NCBI GenBank assembly: GCA_003538135.1
Contig: DPOR01000014.1
Coordinates: 32,927-96,926 of the forward strand
Source of the DNA: Oscillospiraceae bacterium
GTDB taxonomy: Bacteria; Bacillota; Clostridia; Oscillospirales; Acutalibacteraceae
Direction: 5' to 3'
Length of the DNA stretch: 64,000 bases
Below the pieces are notes generated by a model that did not search any database, was not told the origin of the DNA, and worked only from the letters and a program-made list of their open reading frames with translations. A program made the position numbers and the translations under genes. Positions 53,254 to 61,581 of this stretch are shown piece after piece. The stretch's first letter is position 1; each line of letters opens with the position of its first letter.

Positions 53254-53310
53254 AACAGACCTCCGCAGATGAGAATATATGGGGTTACGATTTCAAAAAT
53301 GTCAGAAGAA

Positions 53311-53700
53311 TTATTTGGCAATCAGCCCGTTTTTCCTGAGTATTATCAGAAAAACATAAGCGACGGCAACGCCGATAACGCCGAACACTGCGTCCGGAAT
53401 GTCGGGGGTATTCAGTATCGGAAGAAAGCACTCATATACGATGTTCAGCACACTCATTATCAATGCCGCTGCCGTAATGCTTCTTAACTTTCCGCCGAAG
53501 GACAAAACTGTAATTCCGAAAATCAACAGGAGCAGCATACAAAGTGCAAAATTGGTAATATGGTCAAGCAAAAAGTCGGGCAGCAGGCGCACATTCGGGA
53601 CAATATGTCCCAGCCAACGGCACAGCATAAGAAAGGCATCGAAAACAATCAGGCACAAGTAAATGATAAGATACTTCTTCTTGAAATCAAACTTTGACAC
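53311..53700 (-). CDS. VanZ-like small membrane protein
   Basis: 129 residues with four hydrophobic helices. The pattern VYECFLPILNTPDIPDAVFGVIGVAVAYV resembles the YE...D..DV..N..G region of VanZ-like proteins, whose role is unknown outside glycopeptide resistance. It has a GTG start after AAGGAGAGAGTGCA. The match is loose. Confidence 0.5.
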   Translation of the reverse strand: MSKFDFKKKYLIIYLCLIVFDAFLMLCRWLGHIVPNVRLLPDFLLDHITNFALCMLLLLIFGITVLSFGGKLRSITAAALIMSVLNIVYECFLPILNTPDIPDAVFGVIGVAVAYVFLIILRKNGLIAK

Positions 53701-53781
53701 TGCACTCTCTCCTTTGCCCTATTTTTCAAATTCATTATCCTATCTTCCTCAAAAAAGGGAGTATCAGTTCGAAAAACGAAA

Positions 53782-54246
53782 TCACAGGTTGAATTTAAAA
53801 ATACACATTTGAGTTTTTCCTTTATTTATCCTCATATCATTGTCTTCAGGCAAGTCCGCTACTCCGAGAAATTCTCCCTGAAGATATTCACAGATCCTTC
53901 TCGATGGGAGATTATCGGGATTGCAGGTGATATACAAATAACTCATACCGTGCTTTTTCGCCAACAGAAAGAGCAGTTTGCAGGCTTTTGCAGCATAATG
54001 ATTTCCTCTGTATTCCTCATAAATACTATATCCGATATGCCCCACATAGTAAAGGCTGTCATTATATCCGATCCTCAATGCACAATGCCCCATAACAGTT
54101 CCTTGCCTGTCGCAGATCAAAAAATGATATGCAGGCATATAGTTTTTCACCGGATCAGCTTCAGTCGTTTTTTCCAAAAGCAATTTGATTTCATTGCTTT
54201 CCAAAAAATCTGTATCTAAAAACACCATAACCAACAACCTATTCAT
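53782..54246 (-). CDS. GNAT-family N-acetyltransferase
   Basis: 154 residues with the GNAT core: VMGHCALRIGYND (strand beta4 region), the acetyl-CoA loop YSIYEEYRGNHYAAKACKLLF and LYITCNPDNLPSRRICEYLQGEFLGV, the typical C-terminal half. It transfers acetyl groups to an unknown small molecule or protein N-terminus. Two starts are possible, ATG 54246 and ATG 54228. Neither has a strong ribosome binding site. Confidence 0.85.
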   Translation of the reverse strand: MNRLLVMVFLDTDFLESNEIKLLLEKTTEADPVKNYMPAYHFLICDRQGTVMGHCALRIGYNDSLYYVGHIGYSIYEEYRGNHYAAKACKLLFLLAKKHGMSYLYITCNPDNLPSRRICEYLQGEFLGVADLPEDNDMRINKGKTQMCIFKFNL

Positions 54247-54357
54247 ATTTTGGTTTGTCGCTCTAATTTAAAGACATTATACCATATACTTTGTGAATTT
54301 TTCTACCGAAAGGTTCGGGAGAAACAGTTGCGGCACAAGATGCTTCCCTCACCGCAG

Positions 54358-54810
54358 TTATGAAAGCGTCCGATTTTCAGCCTTTTCCACGATTGTCTCG
54401 ACAGACTGCGATCTGCCTGCTACTGCGCCGGATTGGTCGGGCGAAAAGGAAAAGACGGTTGCAAGAATTAAAATCAGAACATATACGGCAATAACGCCGC
54501 CGACGATGAAGGCTATCGCTTTCCAGACTCTTCTCGCCCGCCTGCTTTTGATTGCAAGCTGCTCGTTGATTCGGGAAAGCTGTTCCGCCAAATCGTCCGG
54601 CTGTTCTTCCTCTTCGATTTTAGAGCCGAGCAGCCGGCTTACCGACACCTCTAAAATCTCCGCCAGCTTTATCAGCAGTTCGGAGTCGGGAACGGAAAGA
54701 CCTTTTTCCCATTTTGAAATGGTCTGTCTTACGACATTCAGCCTTGCCGCCAGCTCTTCCTGTGTGATACCTTTTTTCTTTCGAAGCGCTTTTAAGTTAT
54801 CTTGAAACAT
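54358..54810 (-). CDS. XRE-family regulator with C-terminal membrane helix
   Basis: 150 residues. An N-terminal helix-turn-helix (about 6-60, RKKKGITQEELAARLNVVRQTISKWE) is followed by a charged linker and a membrane helix (about 94-115, AIAFIVGGVIAVYVLILILA), then an outward tail. Such membrane-tethered XRE proteins are common in Clostridia, with unknown signals. The start is ATG 54810 after GAGGAGGAATTCACA. A perfect palindrome covers the -35 box, which suggests self-regulation. Confidence 0.85.
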   Translation of the reverse strand: MFQDNLKALRKKKGITQEELAARLNVVRQTISKWEKGLSVPDSELLIKLAEILEVSVSRLLGSKIEEEEQPDDLAEQLSRINEQLAIKSRRARRVWKAIAFIVGGVIAVYVLILILATVFSFSPDQSGAVAGRSQSVETIVEKAENRTLS

Positions 54811-54834
54811 TGTGAATTCCTCCTCTGCACTCTC

Positions 54835-54864
54835 ATTATAGTGCAGGAAGCGGCGTTGCTTCAA
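54835..54864 (-). promoter_or_regulatory. Sigma-A promoter of the membrane XRE gene
   Basis: TTGAAG (54859-54864) and TATAAT (54835-54840) on the minus strand, 18 bases apart. Confidence 0.6.
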
Positions 54865-54871
54865 GCAACGC
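54853..54871. promoter_or_regulatory. Palindromic operator over the -35 of the membrane XRE gene
   Basis: GCGTTGCTT and AAGCAACGC are perfect 9-bp arms around one central base, overlapping the -35. It is a plausible XRE dimer site for self-repression. Confidence 0.55.
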
Positions 54872-55070
54872 AAATTAACATTGCCCGCTTTTGCGTTCTT
54901 ACAAGAATATTTTACCATGTCTTTTTGAATTTTTCTACCTCCCGCGTATACCAGCGCTTTGCAAGCATCGCCGTCTCGGAATAGTCTCTATGCAAATTAA
55001 CTTTTTTCCGCAGAAGCAATGCGGAGGTCAGGAATTTAAGCAGGTGTTGCACCTCCCAGCGACATTGACG

Positions 55071-55114
55071 TAAAAAAATAACCGAGCGGTAAGATTCGGG
55101 TCTTGCCGCTCGGT
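55071..55114 (-). terminator. Intrinsic terminator of the NEAT-ECF-ABC operon
   Basis: On the minus strand AACCGAGCGG pairs with CCGCTCGGTT, extended inward by AAGA and TCTT, and is followed by ATTTTTTTA. It lies 35 bases after the YgbA-type stop codon and marks the operon end. Confidence 0.87.
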
Positions 55115-55148
55115 TTGTTAATTGCCGAAATATCATGTCACCGTAACG

Positions 55149-55499
55149 TCAATGACTTCTCTTTGCCTTTATGACGCCTTTGAGTGTCTCAAATGCGTGG
55201 AGGGAGCCGACGAGCGGATGGTAGAGCATGATACGCGGTCCCGAATAGCGCATAACAGCTCTTATCTTTTCGCGCATGGCGGGCTTATAGCAATGGCACG
55301 GGCACTGGGAGCAGAAATTCTTTTCATTCCCCCAACGGCAGTGGTCGAGCCTGTAAAGCGCATAGTCGCACAGCTCCCGGCACTTGGGGCAAAGTTCTCC
55401 CCTTTTTGTCTTGTGCACGCCGTGACAGTAGATTTTCACCATCTCCGGCAGCATCTCTTTTTCGCGGGTTATTCTGTCTTTTGTCTCTTTCTTGCTCAT
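55149..55499 (-). CDS. YgbA-type nitrous oxide-stimulated promoter family protein
   Basis: 116 residues with conserved cysteines and the family pattern: REKEMLPEMVKIYCHGVH, LCPKCRELCDYALYRLDHC, CSQCPCHCYKPAMREKI and AVMRYSGPRIMLYHP. The Cys pairs suggest metal or iron-sulfur binding. In E. coli ygbA belongs to the NsrR regulon and is induced by NO. It overlaps the second ABC exporter gene by 4 bases and closes the NEAT-ECF operon, linking that operon to heme, iron or nitrosative stress. Confidence 0.85.
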   Translation of the reverse strand: MSKKETKDRITREKEMLPEMVKIYCHGVHKTKRGELCPKCRELCDYALYRLDHCRWGNEKNFCSQCPCHCYKPAMREKIRAVMRYSGPRIMLYHPLVGSLHAFETLKGVIKAKRSH

Positions 55500-57157
55500 G
55501 ATAATCTGCCTCTGTAAACCGTATAAGCCTTGTCGGCTATTCTCGAAGTTGATTTTCTGTGGGAGACGAGCACTATGCTCTTGCCCTTCTTTGCCTCGTT
55601 TATCGAGCGCAGGATATGACCCTCGTTGAGGCTGTCAAGGTTACTCGTAGGCTCGTCAAGCATAATCATCGGCGCGTCGCTGAGGAACGCCCTGGCGAGA
55701 CCTATTCTCTGCTTCTCGCCGTCGGAGAGCAGATCGCCGAGCTCGCCGACATTTGTGTCATAGCCCTTGGGCAGAGTCATGATGAAATCATGGATAGAAG
55801 CTTTCTTCGCCGCTTCAACGACCCGCTCGTGCGTGGCGTTGTAATCGGCTATTTTTATATTGGACTCTATCGAATCGTTGAAAAGCTGCGTCTCCTGGCT
55901 GACAAGGCTCTGGTTGCTTCTGAGGCACGAGGTCTTTATATCTCTGATATCCTCGCCGCTCATCTTTATGCTGCCCTGCTGAACATCCCAAAAACGCATC
56001 ATCAGCTTGAGCGCGGTGGACTTGCCCGAACCGCTCGGACCCGTGATACTGATTATCTTGTCCGGCTCGACAGTCATATTGAAGCCGTCAAGAATTTTTT
56101 CATCGCCGTAAGCAAATCCGACATCTTCGTTTTCCATGCCGTCGAAAGCAACTGTTTTTCCGTCTATGTTTTCTTCAACCACCGGGGTCTCATCGAGTAT
56201 GCCGAGAACTCTTTCGCCCGCCGCGAGAGTGTGGGTAAGATTTCCGGCAAGTCCCGAGAGCGCGGCGACGGGGCCGAATGAGCTCATCATTGAAACGGTC
56301 GCAACTATCATCCCGTCGAAGCCGATAATGCCTTTTTGACAGAGGGCTATACCCGTGAGCAGCATTGCAGCGGAAAAGAATATTATCGTGATATCCGTAA
56401 CAGCGCCCGTGTGTCCTTCTATCTTTTTGAGCTTATTTTGAAGCGAGTTCAGCTCGTCGGTCTTTTTGTCCATTTCTTCAAGGCGCTTGTCGGTGCTGTT
56501 ATATCTTATCGACTCAAGCAGTCCGCGCATACTGTCGAGCACAAAGCCCGAGAGCGCGCCGGAGCCGTCTCTGTAGGTCATGCCTGCATTCTTGTTGACC
56601 CTCGAGGACACCAACGGAATCACCGCGCCGACCGTTATATAGGCGGCGAGCGCAACGAGCGAGAGCCAAATGCTGTAGCGCCCGATAAAAATAAGCATAA
56701 TAAGGCAGGTCAGTATCGCAATGCAGATCGGCGATATCGTGTGCGCATAGAACACCTCAAGCAGCTCTATGTCGCTCGTTATAACCGAAACAAGGTTGCC
56801 TTTGTCCTTGCCCTCAAGCTTTGCGGGGGAGAGTCGGCGCATAGCCTTAAAGACCTTATCGCGGATAAGCGCCAGCAGCTTGAATGCTATATAATGGTTG
56901 CACGCCTGCTCGCCGTAATGCAGAAATCCCCTCAAAACGGCAAAGATTATAATGCAGACGCAGCCGGTTTTTATCGCTGTTCCGCCGCTTATCTTCGCAG
57001 CAGTGAGCAGAGCCAGCGAACCTGCGACGGTTATCTGAATGGCGCACAGGAATCCGAGCACACCGAGCAAAACCGCAAGGCACATAAAGCCGGAAAGCGG
57101 CTTGACGAGGACTATGAGTCTGCTCATTATACGCAGACCGCTCTGTTTTCTTTTCAT
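55496..57157 (-). CDS. ABC exporter half-transporter, second of a pair (CydC-like)
   Basis: 553 residues: an N-terminal six-helix membrane domain (about 1-310) and a C-terminal ATPase with Walker A GPSGSGKST, signature LLSDGEKQR and Walker B MIMLDEPTSNLD. It should pair with the exporter encoded just upstream (4-base overlap) as a heterodimer, in the way CydDC or PefCD-like pairs do. A heme, porphyrin or thiol substrate fits the operon, but this is inferred. An inner-to-outer export direction is likely from the fused layout. Confidence 0.85.
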   Translation of the reverse strand: MKRKQSGLRIMSRLIVLVKPLSGFMCLAVLLGVLGFLCAIQITVAGSLALLTAAKISGGTAIKTGCVCIIIFAVLRGFLHYGEQACNHYIAFKLLALIRDKVFKAMRRLSPAKLEGKDKGNLVSVITSDIELLEVFYAHTISPICIAILTCLIMLIFIGRYSIWLSLVALAAYITVGAVIPLVSSRVNKNAGMTYRDGSGALSGFVLDSMRGLLESIRYNSTDKRLEEMDKKTDELNSLQNKLKKIEGHTGAVTDITIIFFSAAMLLTGIALCQKGIIGFDGMIVATVSMMSSFGPVAALSGLAGNLTHTLAAGERVLGILDETPVVEENIDGKTVAFDGMENEDVGFAYGDEKILDGFNMTVEPDKIISITGPSGSGKSTALKLMMRFWDVQQGSIKMSGEDIRDIKTSCLRSNQSLVSQETQLFNDSIESNIKIADYNATHERVVEAAKKASIHDFIMTLPKGYDTNVGELGDLLSDGEKQRIGLARAFLSDAPMIMLDEPTSNLDSLNEGHILRSINEAKKGKSIVLVSHRKSTSRIADKAYTVYRGRLS

Positions 57158-58896
57158 ACCGCTGCCGCCTCCTTTGAATATTTTTCAAGCTGAGCCTGAG
57201 TCGAATACATTGTATAATACTTGCCCTTTTCTTGCATAAGGCGCGAATGTGTGCCGCTCTCCGCGATGCATCCGCCGTCAAGCAGTAGAATCATATCGGA
57301 GGTGACGACATTTTCGAGCCTGTGGGAGATAAGCAGAACCGTCTTTGTTTTTGACATCTCACGGATAACCTCCATGATGTCATTTTCACTCTCGACATCT
57401 ATGTTTGAGGTGACCTCATCAAAGATATACACGGGCGTGTCATGCAAAAGCGCGCGGGCTATTGCAAGGCGCTGACGCTGACCGCCGGAGAAGTTGCTTC
57501 CCTGCTGAGAGATAGCCGTATCAAGCCCCTCCTGCGAGGAGAGAAACTCCCAAAGATTCACTTTTTTGAGCGCATCCGCGAGCTCGTCATCCGACGCATC
57601 GGGGCGAGCCATGAGCAAATTGTCCCTGACGGTTCCCGCAAAGATATAGCTGTTGAAATTGACGGCGGTTATGTTGTCCATGAGCGCCTTTTCGTCAATG
57701 TCTCTCACTTCAACACCGTCTATCTTTATGCTTCCTTTATAGCCCTTTGTTGTGCCGCAGATAAGAGAAGCTACCGTGCTCTTTCCGCAGCCGGACTCGC
57801 CGACGACGGACACCAGGCTGTTCTTCGGAATGTCCGCCGAGATGCCGTTGAGCACCGGCTTTTCCCCGTCATAGGAGAAAGTCACGTTTTCGAGCCTTAT
57901 ATCGCTGTCAAAGCTTGCGGGAATCTGCGTTCCGCGCTCGTCCTCGGGAGTATCAAGAATCCTGAAAAGCTTGTCGCTCGCCGCCATACCGTTCATCGCA
58001 ACATGGAAGAACGAGCCGAGCAGGCGCAGGGGCAGGAAGAAATCCGCGGCAAGCATAATGATAAGAAACGCCTGCGGCAGTGTTATCGTTCCGTTTGCCG
58101 CCTGAAATACCGCGATAACAACGCCGACGGCGCTGCCCGCATATGCGACGATATCCATGACGCTGACGGAGTTCAATTGCATGGTGAGCACCTTCATAGT
58201 GATACGCCTGAACTCCTCCGCCTTTTCGTTCATCTCGACGTTCTTTCTCTCATCGGCCTGATATACCTTGAGGGTCGTGAGTCCCTGAATATTCTCAAGG
58301 AACGTGTCGCCGAGATTGACATATACTCCCCAGTATTTGCTCAGCAGCCGTTTTGCTATCTTCTGCACCGCGACTATCGAAAGTGGAATCAACGGCACGC
58401 AGACGAGAAGCACGAGCGAGGCTTTCAGGCTGACAAAAGCGAGCACCGCGAAAAGCGTTATCGGCGCAAGCATGGCAAAGAAGAACTGCGGCAGATATTT
58501 TCCGAAATAAAGCTCAAGCTGATCGACACCCTCGACAAAAACCTGAAGCACCTCGGAGGTTGAAACCTTCTCATGATACGACGCACCCATGCGGGTAAGC
58601 TTTTTGTACATCTTCCCGCGCAGGACTTTTTTCACCTGTGCCGACGCCAAAAAAGATGTCTTTGAGCTGCACACTCCGCAGATATAGCGTACCGTCATAA
58701 CTGCGGCTATACCTGCGAGATAAGGCATGAGCACGCCGACCGACATTGTCGCGCCGCCGAGGATAAGTTCGAGAATATGTGCGAAAATAAACATCATCAC
58801 GATGTTCGCGCAAAGCCTTATCCACTGCGCAAGCACCGTAAAGGCAATGTACTTCTTTGAGGAAGGTACCTGCCCTATGAGTCTTGTTTTTATCAT
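57154..58896 (-). CDS. ABC exporter half-transporter, first of a pair (CydD-like)
   Basis: About 580 residues: a six-helix membrane domain (about 20-310), then the ATPase with Walker A GESGCGKST, signature FSGGQRQR and Walker B VYIFDEVTSNID. The start is ATG 58896, seven bases after GGGGAG. The frame extends to 58911. It lies 4 bases downstream of the ECF ATPase gene, so both systems share one transcript. Confidence 0.87.
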   Translation of the reverse strand: MIKTRLIGQVPSSKKYIAFTVLAQWIRLCANIVMMFIFAHILELILGGATMSVGVLMPYLAGIAAVMTVRYICGVCSSKTSFLASAQVKKVLRGKMYKKLTRMGASYHEKVSTSEVLQVFVEGVDQLELYFGKYLPQFFFAMLAPITLFAVLAFVSLKASLVLLVCVPLIPLSIVAVQKIAKRLLSKYWGVYVNLGDTFLENIQGLTTLKVYQADERKNVEMNEKAEEFRRITMKVLTMQLNSVSVMDIVAYAGSAVGVVIAVFQAANGTITLPQAFLIIMLAADFFLPLRLLGSFFHVAMNGMAASDKLFRILDTPEDERGTQIPASFDSDIRLENVTFSYDGEKPVLNGISADIPKNSLVSVVGESGCGKSTVASLICGTTKGYKGSIKIDGVEVRDIDEKALMDNITAVNFNSYIFAGTVRDNLLMARPDASDDELADALKKVNLWEFLSSQEGLDTAISQQGSNFSGGQRQRLAIARALLHDTPVYIFDEVTSNIDVESENDIMEVIREMSKTKTVLLISHRLENVVTSDMILLLDGGCIAESGTHSRLMQEKGKYYTMYSTQAQLEKYSKEAAAV

Positions 58897-58900
58897 CCGA

Positions 58901-60328
58901 TCACTCCCCAATGATTTTGAACTGTTTGTTGAGATAGCCGTCGGCGAGACTTCCGTCCCCCTGCTCGGCTATTTTTCCGCTGTCCATTATGAGCACCCTG
59001 TCGGCCATGGCGGCGGCGCATCTGCGGTCGTGCGTAACGGTAACGACCGTGCAGCCGTTTTCGCGGTTTAATTTATTGACAGCGGAAACTATGCGCTCAA
59101 GGTTACCGTGATCCTGCCCGACGGTGGGTTCGTCGAGGAACAGTACCTCCGGCTCTCCCGCGCATATCGCCGCAAGACCGGCGCGGCGTTTCTGCCCCTC
59201 CGAAAGGGACTGCGGATGCCTGTTTTCAAGCCCCGCGAGGCCGAACGCCTCAATCATCTCCCTCGCCTTCCGCTCCGAGGACGCTCTGAAAGAGACCTCG
59301 GAGAGCAATGTCGGCATAAAGAGCTGATAGGTCGGATTCTGATAGACAAAGCCGACTTTTTTGAACCACGCGGCGTTTGGCTTTCTGCGCCCGGGCTTTT
59401 GAACTATATTTTGTTCGAGCGTACCGGAGGTTAGCTTATTGAGCCTTGCAAGAGTCCGCATGAGTGTGGTCTTGCCGCAGCCGTTCGCGCCGAGCAGAAC
59501 AAGGCGCTCGCCTTTATATACATCGATATCGAGCGAGTCGAGGATATTTTTGCCTCCCGCGCCGAAAACCAAGCTGCGCCCGCTTATAACGGGCGAGCCG
59601 ACTGTGTGCGGTCTGTTCTCCGGCTCTATAACCCGTTCGCAGCGGAGGACGGCATCCTTGTCGGCGCTCATTGTGACATTTTTATCTTTTATCCACATGA
59701 CCTTATTGACATAGGGTCTGACAACATCGAGCCTGTGCTCAACGAGCAGCACCGCATAACCGCTCTTTGAAAGCGAACGAAGCGCGCCGAGCAGGATATG
59801 CGCGCCCTCTGTGTCAAGGTTTGCAAGAGGCTCATCGAGAATTATGATTTTCTGCTTCATCGCAAGCGTTGAAGCGGTAATAAGCCTCTGCTTCTGCCCG
59901 CCCGACATAGTCCGCGTCTTTGCGTCGGGCGATATCTTCATCATATTTGTGCTCGCCGCTATCCGAAAATCTATCTTTTCGACCGGGACATCTAAGTTTT
60001 CGCACCCGAAAGCTATTTCGTCGCGGACGGTATCATAGACTATCTGCTCGTCTGCATTCTGGAGCACCGTGCCTATAAGCCTTGCACGCTCGCTGACTCT
60101 GACGTCGGTAACATCCTCGGAATTTACATAAATCTTTCCGTCGAGCTTTCCGGGCGTTATAAACGGGATCATGCCGTTGATTATCGAGAGCAGCGTGCTC
60201 TTGCCCTCACCCGACACACCGGAGAGGAGAACAAAATCCCCGTATTCAAGGGTAAAATTGACACTGTCGAATATTTTATCCGAGCCGTTATATGAGAAAC
60301 TGATATTTTCAAGCCTCAGCGCATCCAT
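58901..60328 (-). CDS. ECF transporter double ATPase (fused EcfA-EcfA')
   Basis: 475 residues with two full ABC ATPase domains in one chain. Domain 1: GVSGEGKST, SGGQKQR, IILDEPLANLD, EHR. Domain 2 (from about 245): GANGCGKTT, LSEGQKRR, LFLDEPTVGQD, THDRR. In ECF systems two ATPases drive an S component through EcfT. Fusion of both into one gene is known. It overlaps the EcfT gene by 13 bases. Confidence 0.92.
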   Translation of the reverse strand: MDALRLENISFSYNGSDKIFDSVNFTLEYGDFVLLSGVSGEGKSTLLSIINGMIPFITPGKLDGKIYVNSEDVTDVRVSERARLIGTVLQNADEQIVYDTVRDEIAFGCENLDVPVEKIDFRIAASTNMMKISPDAKTRTMSGGQKQRLITASTLAMKQKIIILDEPLANLDTEGAHILLGALRSLSKSGYAVLLVEHRLDVVRPYVNKVMWIKDKNVTMSADKDAVLRCERVIEPENRPHTVGSPVISGRSLVFGAGGKNILDSLDIDVYKGERLVLLGANGCGKTTLMRTLARLNKLTSGTLEQNIVQKPGRRKPNAAWFKKVGFVYQNPTYQLFMPTLLSEVSFRASSERKAREMIEAFGLAGLENRHPQSLSEGQKRRAGLAAICAGEPEVLFLDEPTVGQDHGNLERIVSAVNKLNRENGCTVVTVTHDRRCAAAMADRVLIMDSGKIAEQGDGSLADGYLNKQFKIIGE

Positions 60329-61008
60329 ACCGCCACCCCCAGACCCGCGCAGGAAATAACCGCCGCAACCGAAAATACTATATCGCGCGCACGAAGCTCG
60401 ACCTTGCCGTAGACGGTTGCGGGAGAATTATCGAGCGCGAACGCCCTTGTCTCAAGCGAAAGGGAGAGCGTATCGGAGATACCGATAATGCGCATGACAA
60501 GCGGGATAAAAAACGCTCTGTAGAGACAGTCCGGGCGATACCATTTGACATTCGCTCCGCGCACCTTCATTGCCTCCCATATTCGCTTTATCTCGGTGAC
60601 AAGTATCGGGATGAAGCGGAGGGTGACCAGCATTCCGAGCGTTATTATCCGCGGACAATGCAGCTGATTCATGCAGCGCATGAGATCCGCGGGCGGCAGC
60701 GTTATCATCGGCACGGCGCATATCCCGAGCAGGAGCGCGCGCACGACCGTCTGCCAAAAGGCATTGAAATTGCGGTTGGTCAAAAAAGCCAGCCCGCCTA
60801 TCACAAGACCGAAGGCGAGCATTGCGGCGCTCATTTTCCATGCGCCGCGAAACAGCCCGAAGCAGCAGCAGAGCACAAACAGCACTCCGGCAAACGCAAA
60901 CGCCCAAAGACTCTTCGAAAGCAGCATTCCGCACACGAGCATACACAGCGACGAGAAGAAGGCTACAAGCGGATAAATCGGTTTTTTTACACTGAACGCA
61001 TCAAGCAT
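60316..61008 (-). CDS. ECF transporter transmembrane protein EcfT
   Basis: 230 residues with four to six helices and the two EcfT coupling motifs: AMKVRGANVKW (Arg-Gly-Ala type) and ETRAFALDN. These engage the two ATPases. It overlaps the S component gene by 8 bases. The family couples ATP hydrolysis to toppling of the S component. Confidence 0.9.
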   Translation of the reverse strand: MLDAFSVKKPIYPLVAFFSSLCMLVCGMLLSKSLWAFAFAGVLFVLCCCFGLFRGAWKMSAAMLAFGLVIGGLAFLTNRNFNAFWQTVVRALLLGICAVPMITLPPADLMRCMNQLHCPRIITLGMLVTLRFIPILVTEIKRIWEAMKVRGANVKWYRPDCLYRAFFIPLVMRIIGISDTLSLSLETRAFALDNSPATVYGKVELRARDIVFSVAAVISCAGLGVAVWMR

Positions 61009-61576
61009 TTCCGTCTTCTCCGTCGGGCTTGAGCTTGCCCGCCTTTTGCAGCTCTGCGGCTATTTTCATGCCGATTGCCGCGCCTATGAACCCGAGCGCC
61101 ACAGTACCGAGCGAGGTGAATATCGAAGCTGTCGGGCGCGCAAGCAGCTGCTCATAGCTCTGTCCGTTGAGCCAAATGCTGAAAAGCACCGAAATCGGCA
61201 GAGAGAGCGGCATATATATTCCCGCCGTGAAAAGCACGGAGCCTTTATTTTTATAGCCTCTGAAGAACAGCAGCATCAACAGCTCCGCTATCACGGCCGC
61301 CACGAAGTTGTTGAAGAACATAACGGTTGAAAAGAACGCGAGCGGAGCGCCGGAAAACAGACCGATTACAGTCAGCGCACCCGGTTTTCTGACTTTCATC
61401 AGACCGACAGCGCAGAAGAGCGCATATATCGGAGCCGCCGCCATATTGCGAAGCCCGAATAAAGTCGTGTGCATAACAAGCGGCATGGTTATTCCGCCGC
61501 AGAGCGTCATCGCCGCCGAAAGAATTGCAAGGAAAACGAAATCCTTGACCTGAAATTTTTTGAAGCATCTGTTCAT
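61001..61576 (-). CDS. MptD/Trep_Strep-family ECF S component
   Basis: 191 residues with six hydrophobic helices, opening FQVKDFVFLAILSAAMTLCGGIT and ending with TASIFTSLGTVALGFIGAAIG, the MptD/Trep_Strep pattern. S components bind the substrate. The substrate of this subfamily is not firmly known. The NEAT gene directly upstream argues for heme or a related tetrapyrrole. AAAGGAGTAACCGAA precedes the ATG. Confidence 0.85.
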   Translation of the reverse strand: MNRCFKKFQVKDFVFLAILSAAMTLCGGITMPLVMHTTLFGLRNMAAAPIYALFCAVGLMKVRKPGALTVIGLFSGAPLAFFSTVMFFNNFVAAVIAELLMLLFFRGYKNKGSVLFTAGIYMPLSLPISVLFSIWLNGQSYEQLLARPTASIFTSLGTVALGFIGAAIGMKIAAELQKAGKLKPDGEDGNA

Positions 61577-61581
61577 TTCGG

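Noticed and set aside
53311..53700. Glycopeptide resistance by VanZ
   Set aside because: Only a loose VanZ-like pattern, and no van genes nearby.
52409..54246. Integrative element or genomic island
   Set aside because: AT-rich small membrane and accessory genes, but no integrase, repeats or tRNA attachment site are seen.
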